Source: Cellulosimicrobium cellulans
GTDB lineage: Bacteria > Actinomycetota > Actinomycetes > Actinomycetales > Cellulomonadaceae
Assembly: GCF_016907755.1 (NCBI RefSeq)
Contig: NZ_JAFBCN010000001.1
Span: 2,232,001 to 2,296,000, forward strand
Reading direction: 5' to 3'
Length of the DNA stretch: 64,000 nucleotides
Shown: in pieces, positions 33,215 through 41,402 of the stretch
Position numbering within the stretch: position 1 is the first letter of the stretch
Layout: each line of letters opens with the position of its first letter
Translations under genes and position numbers: made by a program
Notes under the pieces: model-generated
Database searches by the model: none
Told to the model about the DNA's origin: nothing
Seen by the model: only the letters and a program-made list of their open reading frames with translations

Positions 33215-34150
33215 TCAGTCCAGCAGGTCGGAGTACAGGATCGTCGAGAGGTAGCGCTCGCCGAAGTCCGGCACGACCGTGACGATGAGCTTGCCCTTGT
33301 TCTCGGGGCGCTTCGCGAGCTGGATCGCGGCCTCGATGGCGGCACCCGAGGAGATGCCCACGAGGAGGCCCTCCTCCTTCGCCGCGGCCCGGGCCGTCGC
33401 GACCGCGGTCTCGGCGTCGATGTCGATGACCTCGTCGTAGACCTCGCGGTCCAGGATGTCGGGCACGAAGTTCGCGCCCAGACCCTGGATCTTGTGCGGG
33501 CCGGGCTGGCCGCCGTTGAGGATGGGGGACTCGGCCGGCTCGACCGCGACGATCCGCACCTCGGGCTTGCGCTCCTTGAGCACCTGCCCGACGCCGGAGA
33601 TCGTGCCGCCCGTGCCGATACCGGACACGACGATGTCGACCTCGCCGTCCGTGTCCGCCCAGATCTCCTCGGCCGTCGTGCGGCGGTGGACGTCCACGTT
33701 CGCCGGGTTGGCGAACTGGCGCGCGAGGATGGCGCCCGGGCGCTCCGCGGCGATCCGCTCGGCGGCTGCGACGGCGCCCTTCATGCCCTCGGAGCCGGGG
33801 GTGAGGACGAGCTCGGCGCCGTACGCGCGCAGCAGCGCGCGGCGCTCCTTGGACATGGTCTCCGGCATCGCGAGCACGACGTTGTAGCCGCGGGCCGCGC
33901 CGACCCACGCCAGCGCGATGCCGGTGTTGCCCGACGTGCCCTCGACGATCGTGCCGCCCGGCTGGAGCTCGCCCGACGCCTCGGCGGCGTCGATGATCGA
34001 CACGCCGATGCGGTCCTTCACCGAGTTCGCCGGGTTGTAGAACTCGAGCTTCGCGACGACCGTGGCCTCGAGGCCCTCGGTGAGCCGGTTCAGGCGCACG
34101 AGGGGGGTGTTGCCGATGAGCTTCGTGGCGTCGTCGTAGATGCGTGCCAT
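33215..34150 (-). CDS. cysK: Cysteine synthase A
   Basis: A 311-residue PLP enzyme making cysteine from O-acetylserine and sulfide. The PLP lysine is in [11 protein letters not shown] (about residue 43-45), the substrate loop is [12 protein letters not shown], the PLP phosphate loop is [13 protein letters not shown], and near the end SSGAAIEAA is conserved. ATG 34150 follows AGAGGAAG. The 5' leader is about 350 nt and contains a Cys-rich leader ORF and at least one hairpin, indicating attenuation by cysteine supply. Operon with cysE. Confidence 0.97.
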   Translation of the reverse strand: MARIYDDATKLIGNTPLVRLNRLTEGLEATVVAKLEFYNPANSVKDRIGVSIIDAAEASGELQPGGTIVEGTSGNTGIALAWVGAARGYNVVLAMPETMSKERRALLRAYGAELVLTPGSEGMKGAVAAAERIAAERPGAILARQFANPANVDVHRRTTAEEIWADTDGEVDIVVSGIGTGGTISGVGQVLKERKPEVRIVAVEPAESPILNGGQPGPHKIQGLGANFVPDILDREVYDEVIDIDAETAVATARAAAKEEGLLVGISSGAAIEAAIQLAKRPENKGKLIVTVVPDFGERYLSTILYSDLLD

Positions 34151-34352
34151 GTCTTCCTCTTCTGTCGACGGCTCGGGGTGAGCCGGGGTGGGGGTACCGA
34201 TCAGGGGACGAGGGCCGTCGCGGTCCGCGGCCACGGTGCTCAGCGTCTCGCGGGGACGCTGCGGGCGCGCGGGCACGACGGCGGGTGCGGGCTCGGGCGG
34301 ACGGGGCGGCCTGGTGCGGCGCGGCGGTGCGCGCGGGGTCGGCGGCGGGTCG
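34151..34352 (-). promoter_or_regulatory. Leader between Cys-rich peptide and cysK, candidate attenuator
   Basis: About 200 nt with no protein gene. It contains a 7-bp hairpin (CAGCGTC with GACGCTG, 34241-34261) and several other GC-rich self-complementary stretches, such as 34171-34186. Together with the upstream Cys-rich ORF it has the layout of a cysteine-responsive attenuator, where ribosome stalling changes RNA folding. The exact alternative structures cannot be settled by eye. Confidence 0.45.
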
Positions 34353-34436
34353 TCAGCGACAGCCGAGACAGCGACAACAGGAGACGCGCGACACGGCGCG
34401 GTGCAGCGGTGCGGGACGCGCGATCGTCGCGGTCAT
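34353..34436 (-). CDS. Cys-rich leader peptide upstream of cysK
   Basis: A 27-codon ORF starting ATG 34436, with AGGAGG nine bases before it, ending ...SCCRCLGCR and TGA at 34353-34355. Four of the last eight residues are Cys. Short ORFs with terminal Cys clusters occur upstream of sulfur-assimilation genes in actinobacteria, including mycobacteria, where ribosomes stall when charged tRNA-Cys is scarce. Its position, strand and strong ribosome binding site before cysK-cysE fit that role. The start of the peptide, [15 protein letters not shown], is less constrained. Confidence 0.8.
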   Translation of the reverse strand: MTATIARPAPLHRAVSRVSCCRCLGCR

Positions 34437-34510
34437 TCCTCGCTCCTCCTGGTCGGTCGCGCCGCGTGTGCCCGACGGTCCGGGGCGTGCGCGCGGCGCG
34501 TGTGACCCCG

Positions 34511-34540
34511 AGGCTATCGGTCCGCGTCCGGACCCTGCAA
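34511..34540 (-). promoter_or_regulatory. Candidate promoter of the cysK leader transcript
   Basis: On the minus strand TTGCAG (34535-34540) and TAGCCT (34511-34516) are 18 bp apart, close to the -35 and -10 pattern of primary sigma factors. Transcription would begin near 34504 and give about 68 nt before the leader ORF. It lies between the tRNA-Gly terminator and the ORF, the only space available. Confidence 0.5.
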
Positions 34541-34595
34541 CGCCGTCCACGAGACGGTCGTCCGGTCGGTGGACCGCCGGTGTGCGGGCGAGACG

Positions 34596-34633
34596 ACGAG
34601 GGGCGCCCTGCCGGCCTGGCGGGCGCCCCTCGT
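34596..34633 (-). terminator. Terminator of tRNA-Gly
   Basis: A 13-bp perfect stem (34596-34608 and 34621-34633), with a loop that can itself pair GCC with GGC, 44 bp after the 3' end of the tRNA. Confidence 0.7.
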
Positions 34634-34676
34634 GACGTTCGGGATCCACGGCCGGGACGGAGCCGGAGCGTGTGGG

Positions 34677-34747
34677 AGCGGGCGACGGGAATCGAACCCG
34701 CGTAGCCAGTTTGGAAGACTGGGGCTCTACCATTGAGCTACGCCCGC
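34677..34747 (-). tRNA. tRNA-Gly (anticodon TCC)
   Basis: The minus strand reads GCGGGCGTAGCTCAATGGTA and onward, with acceptor arms GCGGGCG and CGCCCGC, anticodon loop CTTCCAA (TCC), and T-arm GGGTTCGATTCCC. Length 71 nt with discriminator T; CCA is not encoded. It reads glycine codons GGA and GGG. Confidence 0.95.
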
Positions 34748-34940
34748 GCGGGCCGTGGAACCGGGGCCCGGGCTCCTCGGCAGGAGGAGCGAGGACCGGC
34801 GCGGCGCCGACCTGCGGCCGCAACCTTAGCAAACGTCGGTGGCGTGGACGCGCCGCCCACCTGCGGCAGCGGTCGCGCGCCGACGAGAGCGACCCGCTCC
34901 CGCCAGTACACTTGCCCTGGCCCGCCGCCGCGGCGGGCGA

Positions 34941-35016
<76 letters not shown>

Positions 35017-35099
35017 TTCGCGCGGCGCCCCTCCGGGGGCGTCGTGGGGCGTCGACGACGTCCGGGCCGCGTCGACGGCCTCGTCCTCGAGAGGTGCCC

Positions 35100-36053
35100 G
35101 TGACCTTGTCCACGCCCGCGGCCGGACCCGCGACCCGCGTCACCCTCGCGGCGCTGGTCGCCGCGGGCAGCGGCGCGGTGCTGTCGCTCCAGGGTCGTCT
35201 CAACGGCGACCTCGCCGCCGCCGGGACCGGGCCCGTGGTCGCGGCATGGCTCTCCTACGTCGGGACCCTCCTCGCGACCGTGCTCGTCGTGGTCGCCCGC
35301 CGCCGGGTCCGCTCCACGCTCCACGTCCTGCGCACCTCCGCGTCCTGGTGGTGGTTCGCGGTCGGGCTGTGCAGCGTCCCGATCGTCGTCGCCATGGCCG
35401 CCGGGATCCCGCTCGTCGGCGTCGCGGTCGCGTCGGTCTGCTCGGTCGCGGGCCAGACGGTCGCCGGTCTCGCCCTCGACGCGCGGGGTGTCGGCCTCCC
35501 CGCGCCGCTGCGGCTCACGCCCCGCCGCGCCGCCGCGGGTCTCGCGGCGCTCGTCGGCCTGGGTGTCGCGGTGCTCGGCGGCGCGACGACCGACGCGGGG
35601 TGGGGCGCCGTCGTCGCCGGGGTCGCGCTGTTCGTCGGCGGCGCCGTCCTCTGCGGGCAGCAGGCCGGGAACGGCCGGGTCACGCAGCTCACGGGCGACC
35701 CGGTCGTCGCGACGCTCACCTCGGTCTCGGGCGGGCTCGTGGGCATCTCCGTCGTCTGCGCGCTGGCCGCGCCCCTCGGCGGGCTCGACGGCGTCACGCT
35801 GCCCGGGCAGTGGTGGCTCTACCTGGGCGGCCCGCTGGGGACGCTCATCACGGTGGCCGCCGCGTTCGCGGTGCGCCACCTCGGCACGTTCGTCCTCACG
35901 CTGACGGTCGTCGGCGGCCAGATGGTCATGGCCGTGCTGCTCGACGTCCTGGGCGTCGTGGGGCTGCGGTGGCAGACCGTCGTCGCGACCGCCGTCGTCG
36001 GCGTGGCGGTCCTGCTCGTCGTCCGGCGCCCGGGCGCGCGCACGTCCGCCTGA
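35100..36053 (+). CDS. DMT-superfamily membrane transporter (YdcZ/DUF606-like)
   Basis: A 317-residue protein with about ten hydrophobic segments in two similar halves of five. GAVLSLQGRLNGDL in the first segment and the matching GGAVLCGQQAGNGRV opening the second half are the repeated Gly/Gln/Asn signature of the YdcZ (DUF606) family. Other conserved pieces are SWWWFAVGLCSVPIVV and GGPLGTLITVAAAF, and GGQMVMAVLLDVLG near the end. Substrate unknown. The start GTG 35100 follows GAGAGG. It lies just after tRNA-Pro and before tig. Confidence 0.88.
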   Translation: MTLSTPAAGPATRVTLAALVAAGSGAVLSLQGRLNGDLAAAGTGPVVAAWLSYVGTLLATVLVVVARRRVRSTLHVLRTSASWWWFAVGLCSVPIVVAMAAGIPLVGVAVASVCSVAGQTVAGLALDARGVGLPAPLRLTPRRAAAGLAALVGLGVAVLGGATTDAGWGAVVAGVALFVGGAVLCGQQAGNGRVTQLTGDPVVATLTSVSGGLVGISVVCALAAPLGGLDGVTLPGQWWLYLGGPLGTLITVAAAFAVRHLGTFVLTLTVVGGQMVMAVLLDVLGVVGLRWQTVVATAVVGVAVLLVVRRPGARTSA

Positions 36054-36162
36054 CCGCGACGCTTGACCGCTCGCGTACGATGGAACGGTTGCCCGTACGC
36101 CTGCGTGCGGAGCCGTCCCTGGCCGGACGCCGGCCCACCCCGATCAGTTGGAGATCATCGAA

Positions 36163-37572
36163 GTGAAGAGCGCCGTCGAGACCCTGGACCCCACCAAGGT
36201 CAAGCTGACCGTCGAGGTGGAGTACGACGAGCTCAAGCCGAGCATCGAGCACGCCTACCAGCACATCGCGGAGCAGGTGAACATCCCCGGCTTCCGCAAG
36301 GGCAAGGTCCCGCCGCGCGTGATCGACCAGCGCGTCGGCTGGGGCGCCGTCATCGAGCACGCCGTGAACGACGGCCTCTCCGGCTTCTACCGCCAGGCCG
36401 CGAGCGAGGAGAGCCTGCGTCCGCTCGGCCAGCCCGAGGTCGAGGTCACCGAGATCCCGGCCAAGGCCGGCGAGGGCCAGCTGGTCTTCACCGCCGAGGT
36501 CGAGGTCCGCCCCGAGATCACGCTGCCCTCCCTCGACTCGCTCGCCATCACGGTCGAGCCCGCCGAGGTCACGGACGAGGACGTCACCGAGCGCCTCGAC
36601 GCGCTGCGCGAGCGCTTCGGCACCCTCGTCGGCGTCGACCGCCCCGCGGCCGAGGGCGACTTCGTCGTGCTCGACCTCACGGCCGAGATCGACGGCGACG
36701 AGGTCGACTCCGTCTCCGGCGTCAGCTACCAGATCGGCTCGGGCAACATGCTCGAGGGCCTCGACGAGGCGCTGACCGGCCTCTCGGCCGACGAGACGAC
36801 GACGTTCAACGCCCCGCTGGCCGGCGGCGAGCACGAGGGCAAGGAGGCGTCCGTCACCGTCACGGCGACCTCCGTCAAGCAGCGCGACCTGCCTGAGGCG
36901 GACGACGACTTCGCCCAGCTCGCGTCCGAGTTCGACACGCTCGAGGAGCTCACCGCCGACCTGCGCGAGCAGGTCGCGAGCATCAAGACCTCGAACCAGG
37001 CCGTCGCCGCGCGCGACGAGCTCCTCAAGGCGCTCAACGACGCCGTCGAGATCCCGGTGCCGTCGGGCGTCGTCGAGGCCGAGGTGCACCGCCACCTCGA
37101 GTCCGAGGGCCGCCTGGAGGACGAGACGCACCGCGCCGAGGTCGCCGTCGAGGCGACCGACGCCATCCGCAACCAGATCCTGCTCGACACCCTCGCCGAG
37201 CAGCTCGAGATCAAGGTCGCGCAGAACGAGCTCCTCGAGTACCTCGTGAGCGCGTCGCGCCAGTACGGGATGGACCCGAACCAGTTCATCCAGTCGCTCG
37301 ACCAGGGCGGGCAGATCCCCGCGATGGTCGGCGAGGTCGCGCGCTCGAAGTCGCTCGCCGTCGCGCTGCGCCAGATCGAGGTCAAGGACTCCGCCGGCAA
37401 CGTCGTCGACCTCACCGAGTTCATCGGCTCGGACGACGAGGACGCCGCCGCGGACGAGTCGGTCGCGGACGTCGCGGCCGAGCCCGTCGAGGAGGCGCTC
37501 GTCGACGACTCCGCCGCCGCCGCGGCCGAGGCGCCGGTCGAGGACGACGAGAAGGACTCGACGAAGGCCTGA
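36163..37572 (+). CDS. tig: Trigger factor (ribosome-associated chaperone, PPIase)
   Basis: A 469-residue chaperone binding nascent chains at the ribosome exit. The N-terminal domain has the ribosome-docking signature GFRKGKVP (in IPGFRKGKVPPRV); the FKBP-type domain follows around residues 160-245 (EGDFVVLDL, IGSGNMLEGLDEAL); then comes a helical C-terminal domain and a very acidic tail rich in Ala, Asp and Glu. The start is GTG 36163, with GGAG nine bases before; TTG 36148 just upstream is less likely. It precedes clpP1, the usual order tig-clpP-clpX, although a hairpin separates it from clpP1. Confidence 0.97.
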   Translation: MKSAVETLDPTKVKLTVEVEYDELKPSIEHAYQHIAEQVNIPGFRKGKVPPRVIDQRVGWGAVIEHAVNDGLSGFYRQAASEESLRPLGQPEVEVTEIPAKAGEGQLVFTAEVEVRPEITLPSLDSLAITVEPAEVTDEDVTERLDALRERFGTLVGVDRPAAEGDFVVLDLTAEIDGDEVDSVSGVSYQIGSGNMLEGLDEALTGLSADETTTFNAPLAGGEHEGKEASVTVTATSVKQRDLPEADDDFAQLASEFDTLEELTADLREQVASIKTSNQAVAARDELLKALNDAVEIPVPSGVVEAEVHRHLESEGRLEDETHRAEVAVEATDAIRNQILLDTLAEQLEIKVAQNELLEYLVSASRQYGMDPNQFIQSLDQGGQIPAMVGEVARSKSLAVALRQIEVKDSAGNVVDLTEFIGSDDEDAAADESVADVAAEPVEEALVDDSAAAAAEAPVEDDEKDSTKA

Positions 37573-37605
37573 CACGCCGCCGGCCGGTCGGCCGGAGCAG
37601 GTCCC

Positions 37606-37646
37606 ACGACGGCCCGCACCCTCCGCGCGAGGGGGCGGGCCGTCGT
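37606..37646 (+). terminator. Terminator after tig
   Basis: 12 bp plus 5 bp of stem around one mismatch (37606-37623 with 37629-37646), 34 bp after the tig stop. It indicates that clpP1 has its own promoter. Confidence 0.7.
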
Positions 37647-37682
37647 CGTGCCCGTGCCGTGCCGGCGTGCACCGGCCGCCTG

Positions 37683-37701
37683 GTGCGCCGTCAGCGAAAA
37701 C
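37683..37701. promoter_or_regulatory. Possible regulator box before clpP1 (ClgR-like)
   Basis: GTGCGC-CGTCA-GCGAAAAC has CGC and GCG arms spaced by five bases, resembling the spaced CGC/GCG sites bound by ClgR, which activates clp genes in actinobacteria. About 136 bp upstream of the clpP1 start. The match is short and could be chance. Confidence 0.25.
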
Positions 37702-37836
37702 GCGCGCTATCGGGACGAACGCCGGGCACGGACCGCGTTAGGGTCACTGCAGCACGGCTGGACCGGGACACCTTCCCGGTACCGGCCAGGGCAGCGCAGG
37801 CGGGGGCGACCCGCGGGAGCGACGAAGGAGATGGAA

Positions 37837-38478
37837 GTGAACGAGCTGTACCTGCCGTCCGACGCGACGGCCCCGGTCAACCGCGCGGAGGGTCCGGGCT
37901 TCGGACTCAACGACTCCATCTACAACCGGCTCCTCAAGGAGCGCATCATCTGGCTCGGCTCGGAGGTGCGCGACGAGAACGCGAACGCCATCTGCGCCCA
38001 GATGATGCTGCTCGCCGCGGAGGACCCGGAGAAGGACATCTGGCTGTACATCAACTCGCCCGGCGGGTCGATCACGGCCGGCATGGCGATCTACGACACC
38101 ATGCAGTACATCCAGCCTGACGTCGCGACCATCGCGATGGGCATGGCCGCCTCGATGGGGCAGTTCCTGCTCTCGTCCGGCACCAAGGGCAAGCGGTACG
38201 CGACGCCGCACGCGCGCGTCATGATGCACCAGCCCTCCGGCGGCATCGGCGGCACGGCCACCGACGTGCGCATCAACGCGCAGCTCATCATGCACATGAA
38301 GCAGGTGCTCTCCGAGCTGACGGCCGAGCAGACCGGCAAGCCCCTCGAGCAGATCCTCAAGGACAACGACCGCGACAGCTGGTTCACGGCCGAGGAGGCG
38401 CTGGAGTACGGCTTCATCGACCACGTCGTCACCAACGCGTCGTCCGTGACCGGCGGCGGCGGCACCACGGGTTCCTGA
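37837..38478 (+). CDS. clpP1: ATP-dependent Clp protease proteolytic subunit 1
   Basis: A 213-residue serine protease subunit. The catalytic Ser is in [14 protein letters not shown] (AASMG), the His in [11 protein letters not shown], and the Asp follows near DRDSW. The start is GTG 37837, six bases after AAGGAG; the ATG at 37831 touches the ribosome binding site and is unlikely. In actinobacteria two different ClpP proteins form a mixed 14-mer, and the pair clpP1-clpP2 here (38 bp apart, no terminator) fits that. Confidence 0.97.
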   Translation: MNELYLPSDATAPVNRAEGPGFGLNDSIYNRLLKERIIWLGSEVRDENANAICAQMMLLAAEDPEKDIWLYINSPGGSITAGMAIYDTMQYIQPDVATIAMGMAASMGQFLLSSGTKGKRYATPHARVMMHQPSGGIGGTATDVRINAQLIMHMKQVLSELTAEQTGKPLEQILKDNDRDSWFTAEEALEYGFIDHVVTNASSVTGGGGTTGS

Positions 38479-38516
38479 CCCCCGCACCGGACACCAGACT
38501 TCACCGAGGAGAACCC

Positions 38517-39233
38517 GTGAGCTTCAGCGCCGAGTCCCAGTACCTGTCCACCGCGCAGCGCCTCGCCGGCGCGGGCGCGCGCCCCGGCGGCATCGCGCTG
38601 CCGGGCGGCGCGCCGTCGGCCCGCTACGTGCTCCCGCAGTTCGAGGAGCGCACCGCGTACGGCTTCAAGCGGCAGGACCCCTACACCAAGCTGTTCGAGG
38701 ACCGCATCATCTTCCTGGGCGTCCAGGTCGACGACGCGTCCGCCGACGACGTCATGGCCCAGCTCCTCGTGCTCGAGAGCCAGGACCCCGACCGCGACGT
38801 CATCCTCTACATCAACTCGCCGGGCGGGTCGTTCACCGCGATGACCGCGCTCTACGACACGATGCAGTACATCAAGCCCCAGATCCAGACGGTCTGCCTG
38901 GGCCAGGCGGCGTCCGCCGCCGCGGTCCTGCTCGCCGCCGGCCAGCCGGGCAAGCGCCTCGCCCTGCCGAACGCCCGCGTGCTCATCCACCAGCCCGCGA
39001 TGGAGGGCGGCGGCTACGCCCAGGCGTCGGACATCGAGATCCACGCGAACGAGCTCATCCGCATGCGCGAGTGGCTCGAGGACACGCTGGCCCTGCACTC
39101 GGGCAAGTCGGTCGAGCAGGTCCGCCAGGACATCGAGCGCGACAAGATCCTCACCGCCGCGCAGGCGAAGGAGTACGGCCTCGTGGACCAGGTCCTCGAG
39201 AGCCGCAAGGCCGTCGCGATCAACAAGCCCTGA
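38517..39233 (+). CDS. clpP2: ATP-dependent Clp protease proteolytic subunit 2
   Basis: A 238-residue second ClpP, with a longer N-terminus rich in Gly/Ala than clpP1. The catalytic Ser lies in [15 protein letters not shown] (AASAA), the His in [16 protein letters not shown] 38517 follows GAGGAG. It forms a mixed complex with ClpP1 and works with the ClpX and ClpC unfoldases. A hairpin (39264-39298) follows before clpX, so clpX expression may be partly separate. Confidence 0.97.
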   Translation: MSFSAESQYLSTAQRLAGAGARPGGIALPGGAPSARYVLPQFEERTAYGFKRQDPYTKLFEDRIIFLGVQVDDASADDVMAQLLVLESQDPDRDVILYINSPGGSFTAMTALYDTMQYIKPQIQTVCLGQAASAAAVLLAAGQPGKRLALPNARVLIHQPAMEGGGYAQASDIEIHANELIRMREWLEDTLALHSGKSVEQVRQDIERDKILTAAQAKEYGLVDQVLESRKAVAINKP

Positions 39234-39263
39234 TCCGACCGCCCGACCCGCATGACCTCACGC

Positions 39264-39298
39264 CGCGCCGCCGTCCCCCGCCGGGGGGCGGCGGCGCG
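39264..39298 (+). terminator. Hairpin between clpP2 and clpX
   Basis: Ten pairs (39264-39273 and 39289-39298) plus about four C-G pairs beyond a one-base bulge, 31 bp after the clpP2 stop. Confidence 0.55.
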
Positions 39299-39445
39299 AC
39301 ACGTTGCGCCCCGTCCGGGGAGCCCACCTGACAACGGGGGCCCCGTGGTGTGGAATGGGGAGCAGGACTCGCTCGGCCGTGCCCGGGCCCCGCGCCGTCG
39401 ACCCCGACGGCAGGAGGCCTCGGCACCGGGACAAGGAGACGCGTA

Positions 39446-40732
39446 GTGGCTCGTATCTCAGACGGCGCCGACCTGCTGAAGTGCTCGTTCTGCGGCAAGT
39501 CGCAGAAGCAGGTCAAGAAGCTCATCGCGGGCCCCGGTGTGTACATCTGCGACGAGTGCATCGACCTGTGCAACGAGATCATCGAGGAGGAGCTCGCCGA
39601 GGCGACCGAGCTCGGCCTCACGGAGCTGCCCAAGCCCAAGGAGATCTTCGAGTTCCTCGAGCAGTACGTCATCGGCCAGGACGCCGCCAAGCGGGCCCTG
39701 GCCGTCGCCGTCTACAACCACTACAAGCGCGTCCAGGCGGGCGAGCAGTCCAAGCCGTCGAGCCCCGACGACCCGGACTACGTGGAGCTGGCGAAGTCGA
39801 ACATCTTGTTGATCGGTCCGACGGGGACGGGTAAGACGTATCTGGCGCAGACGTTGGCGCGGATGTTGAACGTGCCTTTTGCGATCGCGGATGCGACGGC
39901 GCTCACCGAGGCGGGGTATGTCGGTGAGGACGTGGAGAACATCTTGTTGAAGCTGGTGCAGGCGGCGGACTTCGACGTGAAGAAGGCTGAGACGGGCATC
40001 ATCTATATCGATGAGATCGACAAGGTGGCTCGGAAGGCGGAGAACCCGTCGATCACGCGTGATGTGTCGGGTGAGGGTGTGCAGCAGGCGTTGTTGAAGA
40101 TCATCGAGGGGACGTCTGCGTCGGTGCCGCCGCAGGGTGGTCGGAAGCATCCGCATCAGGAGTTTATCCAGGTGGACACGTCGAACGTGTTGTTCATCGT
40201 GGCGGGGGCGTTTGCGGGGTTGGATGACATCGTGGCGGCGCGGGCGCGTAAGCGGGGTGTGGGGTTTGGTGCGCCGATCGAGACGGGTGCGGGGGAGGAT
40301 CTGTTCGCGCAGGTGCGTCCGGAGGATCTGCACCGGTTCGGGTTGATCCCGGAGTTCATCGGGCGTCTTCCGGTGATCGCGTCGGTGTCGGCGTTGGATG
40401 CGGAGGCGTTGGTGCGGATTCTGACGCAGCCGCGGAATGCGTTGGTGAAGCAGTATCAGCGGATGTTCGCGATCGACGGGGTGGAGCTGGAGTTCACCTC
40501 CGGTGCGGTGGAGGCGGTCGCGGAGCAGGCGTTGTTGCGCGGGACGGGGGCGCGGGGGTTGCGGGCGATCATGGAGGAGGTGTTGCAGCAGGTGATGTTC
40601 GACGTGCCGTCTCGTGATGACGTGGAGCGGGTCGTGATCACGCGTGAGGTCGTGCTGGACAACGTGAACCCCACGATCGTGCCGCGCACGACTGCTGCAC
40701 GGTCGCGGACCCCGCGGGAGAAGTCCGCCTGA
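39446..40732 (+). CDS. clpX: ATP-dependent Clp protease ATP-binding subunit ClpX
   Basis: A 428-residue AAA+ unfoldase that feeds substrates to ClpP. The N-terminal zinc domain has CSFCG and CDECIDLC; Walker A is GPTGTGKT, the pore loop GYVGED, Walker B IIYIDEID, the ClpP-binding loop lies near the IGF-type site (the RKRGVGFGA region), and sensor 2 is in [16 protein letters not shown] 39446 follows AAGGAG. The protein looks intact, but codon use changes sharply: codons before about 39795 and in neighbouring genes prefer C- or G-ending CTC/CTG with no TTG, while from there to about 40640 I count 18 TTG leucine codons with many GGT, GAT, CGT and TAT. This is a strong sign of a recombined segment. 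Confidence 0.97.
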   Translation: MARISDGADLLKCSFCGKSQKQVKKLIAGPGVYICDECIDLCNEIIEEELAEATELGLTELPKPKEIFEFLEQYVIGQDAAKRALAVAVYNHYKRVQAGEQSKPSSPDDPDYVELAKSNILLIGPTGTGKTYLAQTLARMLNVPFAIADATALTEAGYVGEDVENILLKLVQAADFDVKKAETGIIYIDEIDKVARKAENPSITRDVSGEGVQQALLKIIEGTSASVPPQGGRKHPHQEFIQVDTSNVLFIVAGAFAGLDDIVAARARKRGVGFGAPIETGAGEDLFAQVRPEDLHRFGLIPEFIGRLPVIASVSALDAEALVRILTQPRNALVKQYQRMFAIDGVELEFTSGAVEAVAEQALLRGTGARGLRAIMEEVLQQVMFDVPSRDDVERVVITREVVLDNVNPTIVPRTTAARSRTPREKSA

Positions 40733-40743
40733 CCTGCGACCTG

Positions 40744-40785
40744 CCGAGGTAGAGCCCTGGTCCGCTGAGGTAGAGGCGTGGTCGG
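40744..40785 (+). repeat. Two tandem 21-nt repeat units
   Basis: Begins 11 bp after the clpX stop. Each unit starts C(C/T)GAGGTAGAG and ends GTGGTCGG or CTGGTCCG. Confidence 0.75.
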
Positions 40786-40972
40786 GTTTCGGGGGCCCGC
40801 GTGGTCGGGTCCGCGGTGGGGGTGGGCTCGGTGCTCGGGGCTGCCGCGCCGTCACCGTGGTCTGTCGGGTGTGGGTTCTAGGAGCGCCGCTTTGACGCCC
40901 TTTCGCATCCGAGCCCACCCCCACCGCTCGGCCGTCGCCGCACCGCGGCTCGGGCTCGCCCGGGCCAACTCG
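40786..40972. other. Non-coding spacer after clpX
   Basis: Part of a roughly 670-bp gap (40733-41402). No ORF here has normal codon use or a credible start. Apart from the repeats listed separately I see no promoter, RNA or gene. Confidence 0.5.
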
Positions 40973-41035
40973 CCGAGGTAGACCCGTGGTCCGCCGAGGT
41001 AGACCCGTGGCCTGCCGAGGCAGAGGCCTGGTCCG
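40973..41035 (+). repeat. Three tandem 21-nt repeat units
   Basis: Exactly three units (40973, 40994, 41015), each beginning CCGAGG(T/C)AGA, in the same orientation as the two units at 40744. Confidence 0.75.
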
Positions 41036-41190
41036 ACGACGTCCGCTCGCCCTGCGCTGCAGCGTCGCCGACGGCCGACGGCCGACGGCCGACGGTCCGG
41101 TCGCCCAGGAGGCGCCGGCGGCGACCCCCGGCTGGACCGACACCGCGGGCGGTCGCCCGGGGTGCGCGACGACCAGGGCGAGATGACGCC

Positions 41191-41287
41191 GGCGGGGTGG
41201 GTGGTGGTGCCGCGTCGTGGCGGGCCTGGCGGGAGCCGCGAGGAACGAGCGGCGGATGGTAGACGCGGCACCACCACCCACCCCGCC
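41191..41287. repeat. 26-bp perfect inverted repeat with 45-nt loop
   Basis: 41191-41216 and 41262-41287 are exact reverse complements. The pair lies in the middle of the clpX-fadD gap, between the forward and reverse blocks of 21-nt repeats. It could fold as a large hairpin in either transcript, so it may act as a bidirectional terminator, or be a remnant of a small non-autonomous element; no transposase or clear target duplication is seen. Confidence 0.7.
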
Positions 41288-41318
41288 ACCCAAGGTGACC
41301 AGACCGCTGTCGGACTAG

Positions 41319-41402
41319 CCGACCACGCCCCTACCTCGGCGGACCAGGGCTCTACCTGGGCGGACCAGGGTTCTCCCTCGGCGGAGCGGGCTCTGCCTCG
41401 GG
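41319..41402 (-). repeat. Four tandem 21-nt repeat units, reverse orientation
   Basis: Units at 41319, 41340, 41361 and 41382, reverse complements of the units after clpX. The last touches the fadD stop codon at 41403. Thus each gene end in this convergent pair carries units oriented outward from its own stop. Confidence 0.75.

Noticed and set aside
37831-37836. ATG 37831 as the clpP1 start
   Set aside because: It directly abuts the AAGGAG site; GTG 37837 has six bases of spacing and gives the usual N-terminus.
41191-41287. Insertion sequence bounded by the 26-bp inverted repeat
   Set aside because: Only 45 bases lie between the arms, with no transposase and no clear target duplication; a large hairpin is simpler.
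40744-41402. 21-nt repeats considered as a CRISPR array
   Set aside because: The units are directly adjacent with no spacers, too short, in two orientations, and no cas gene is near.
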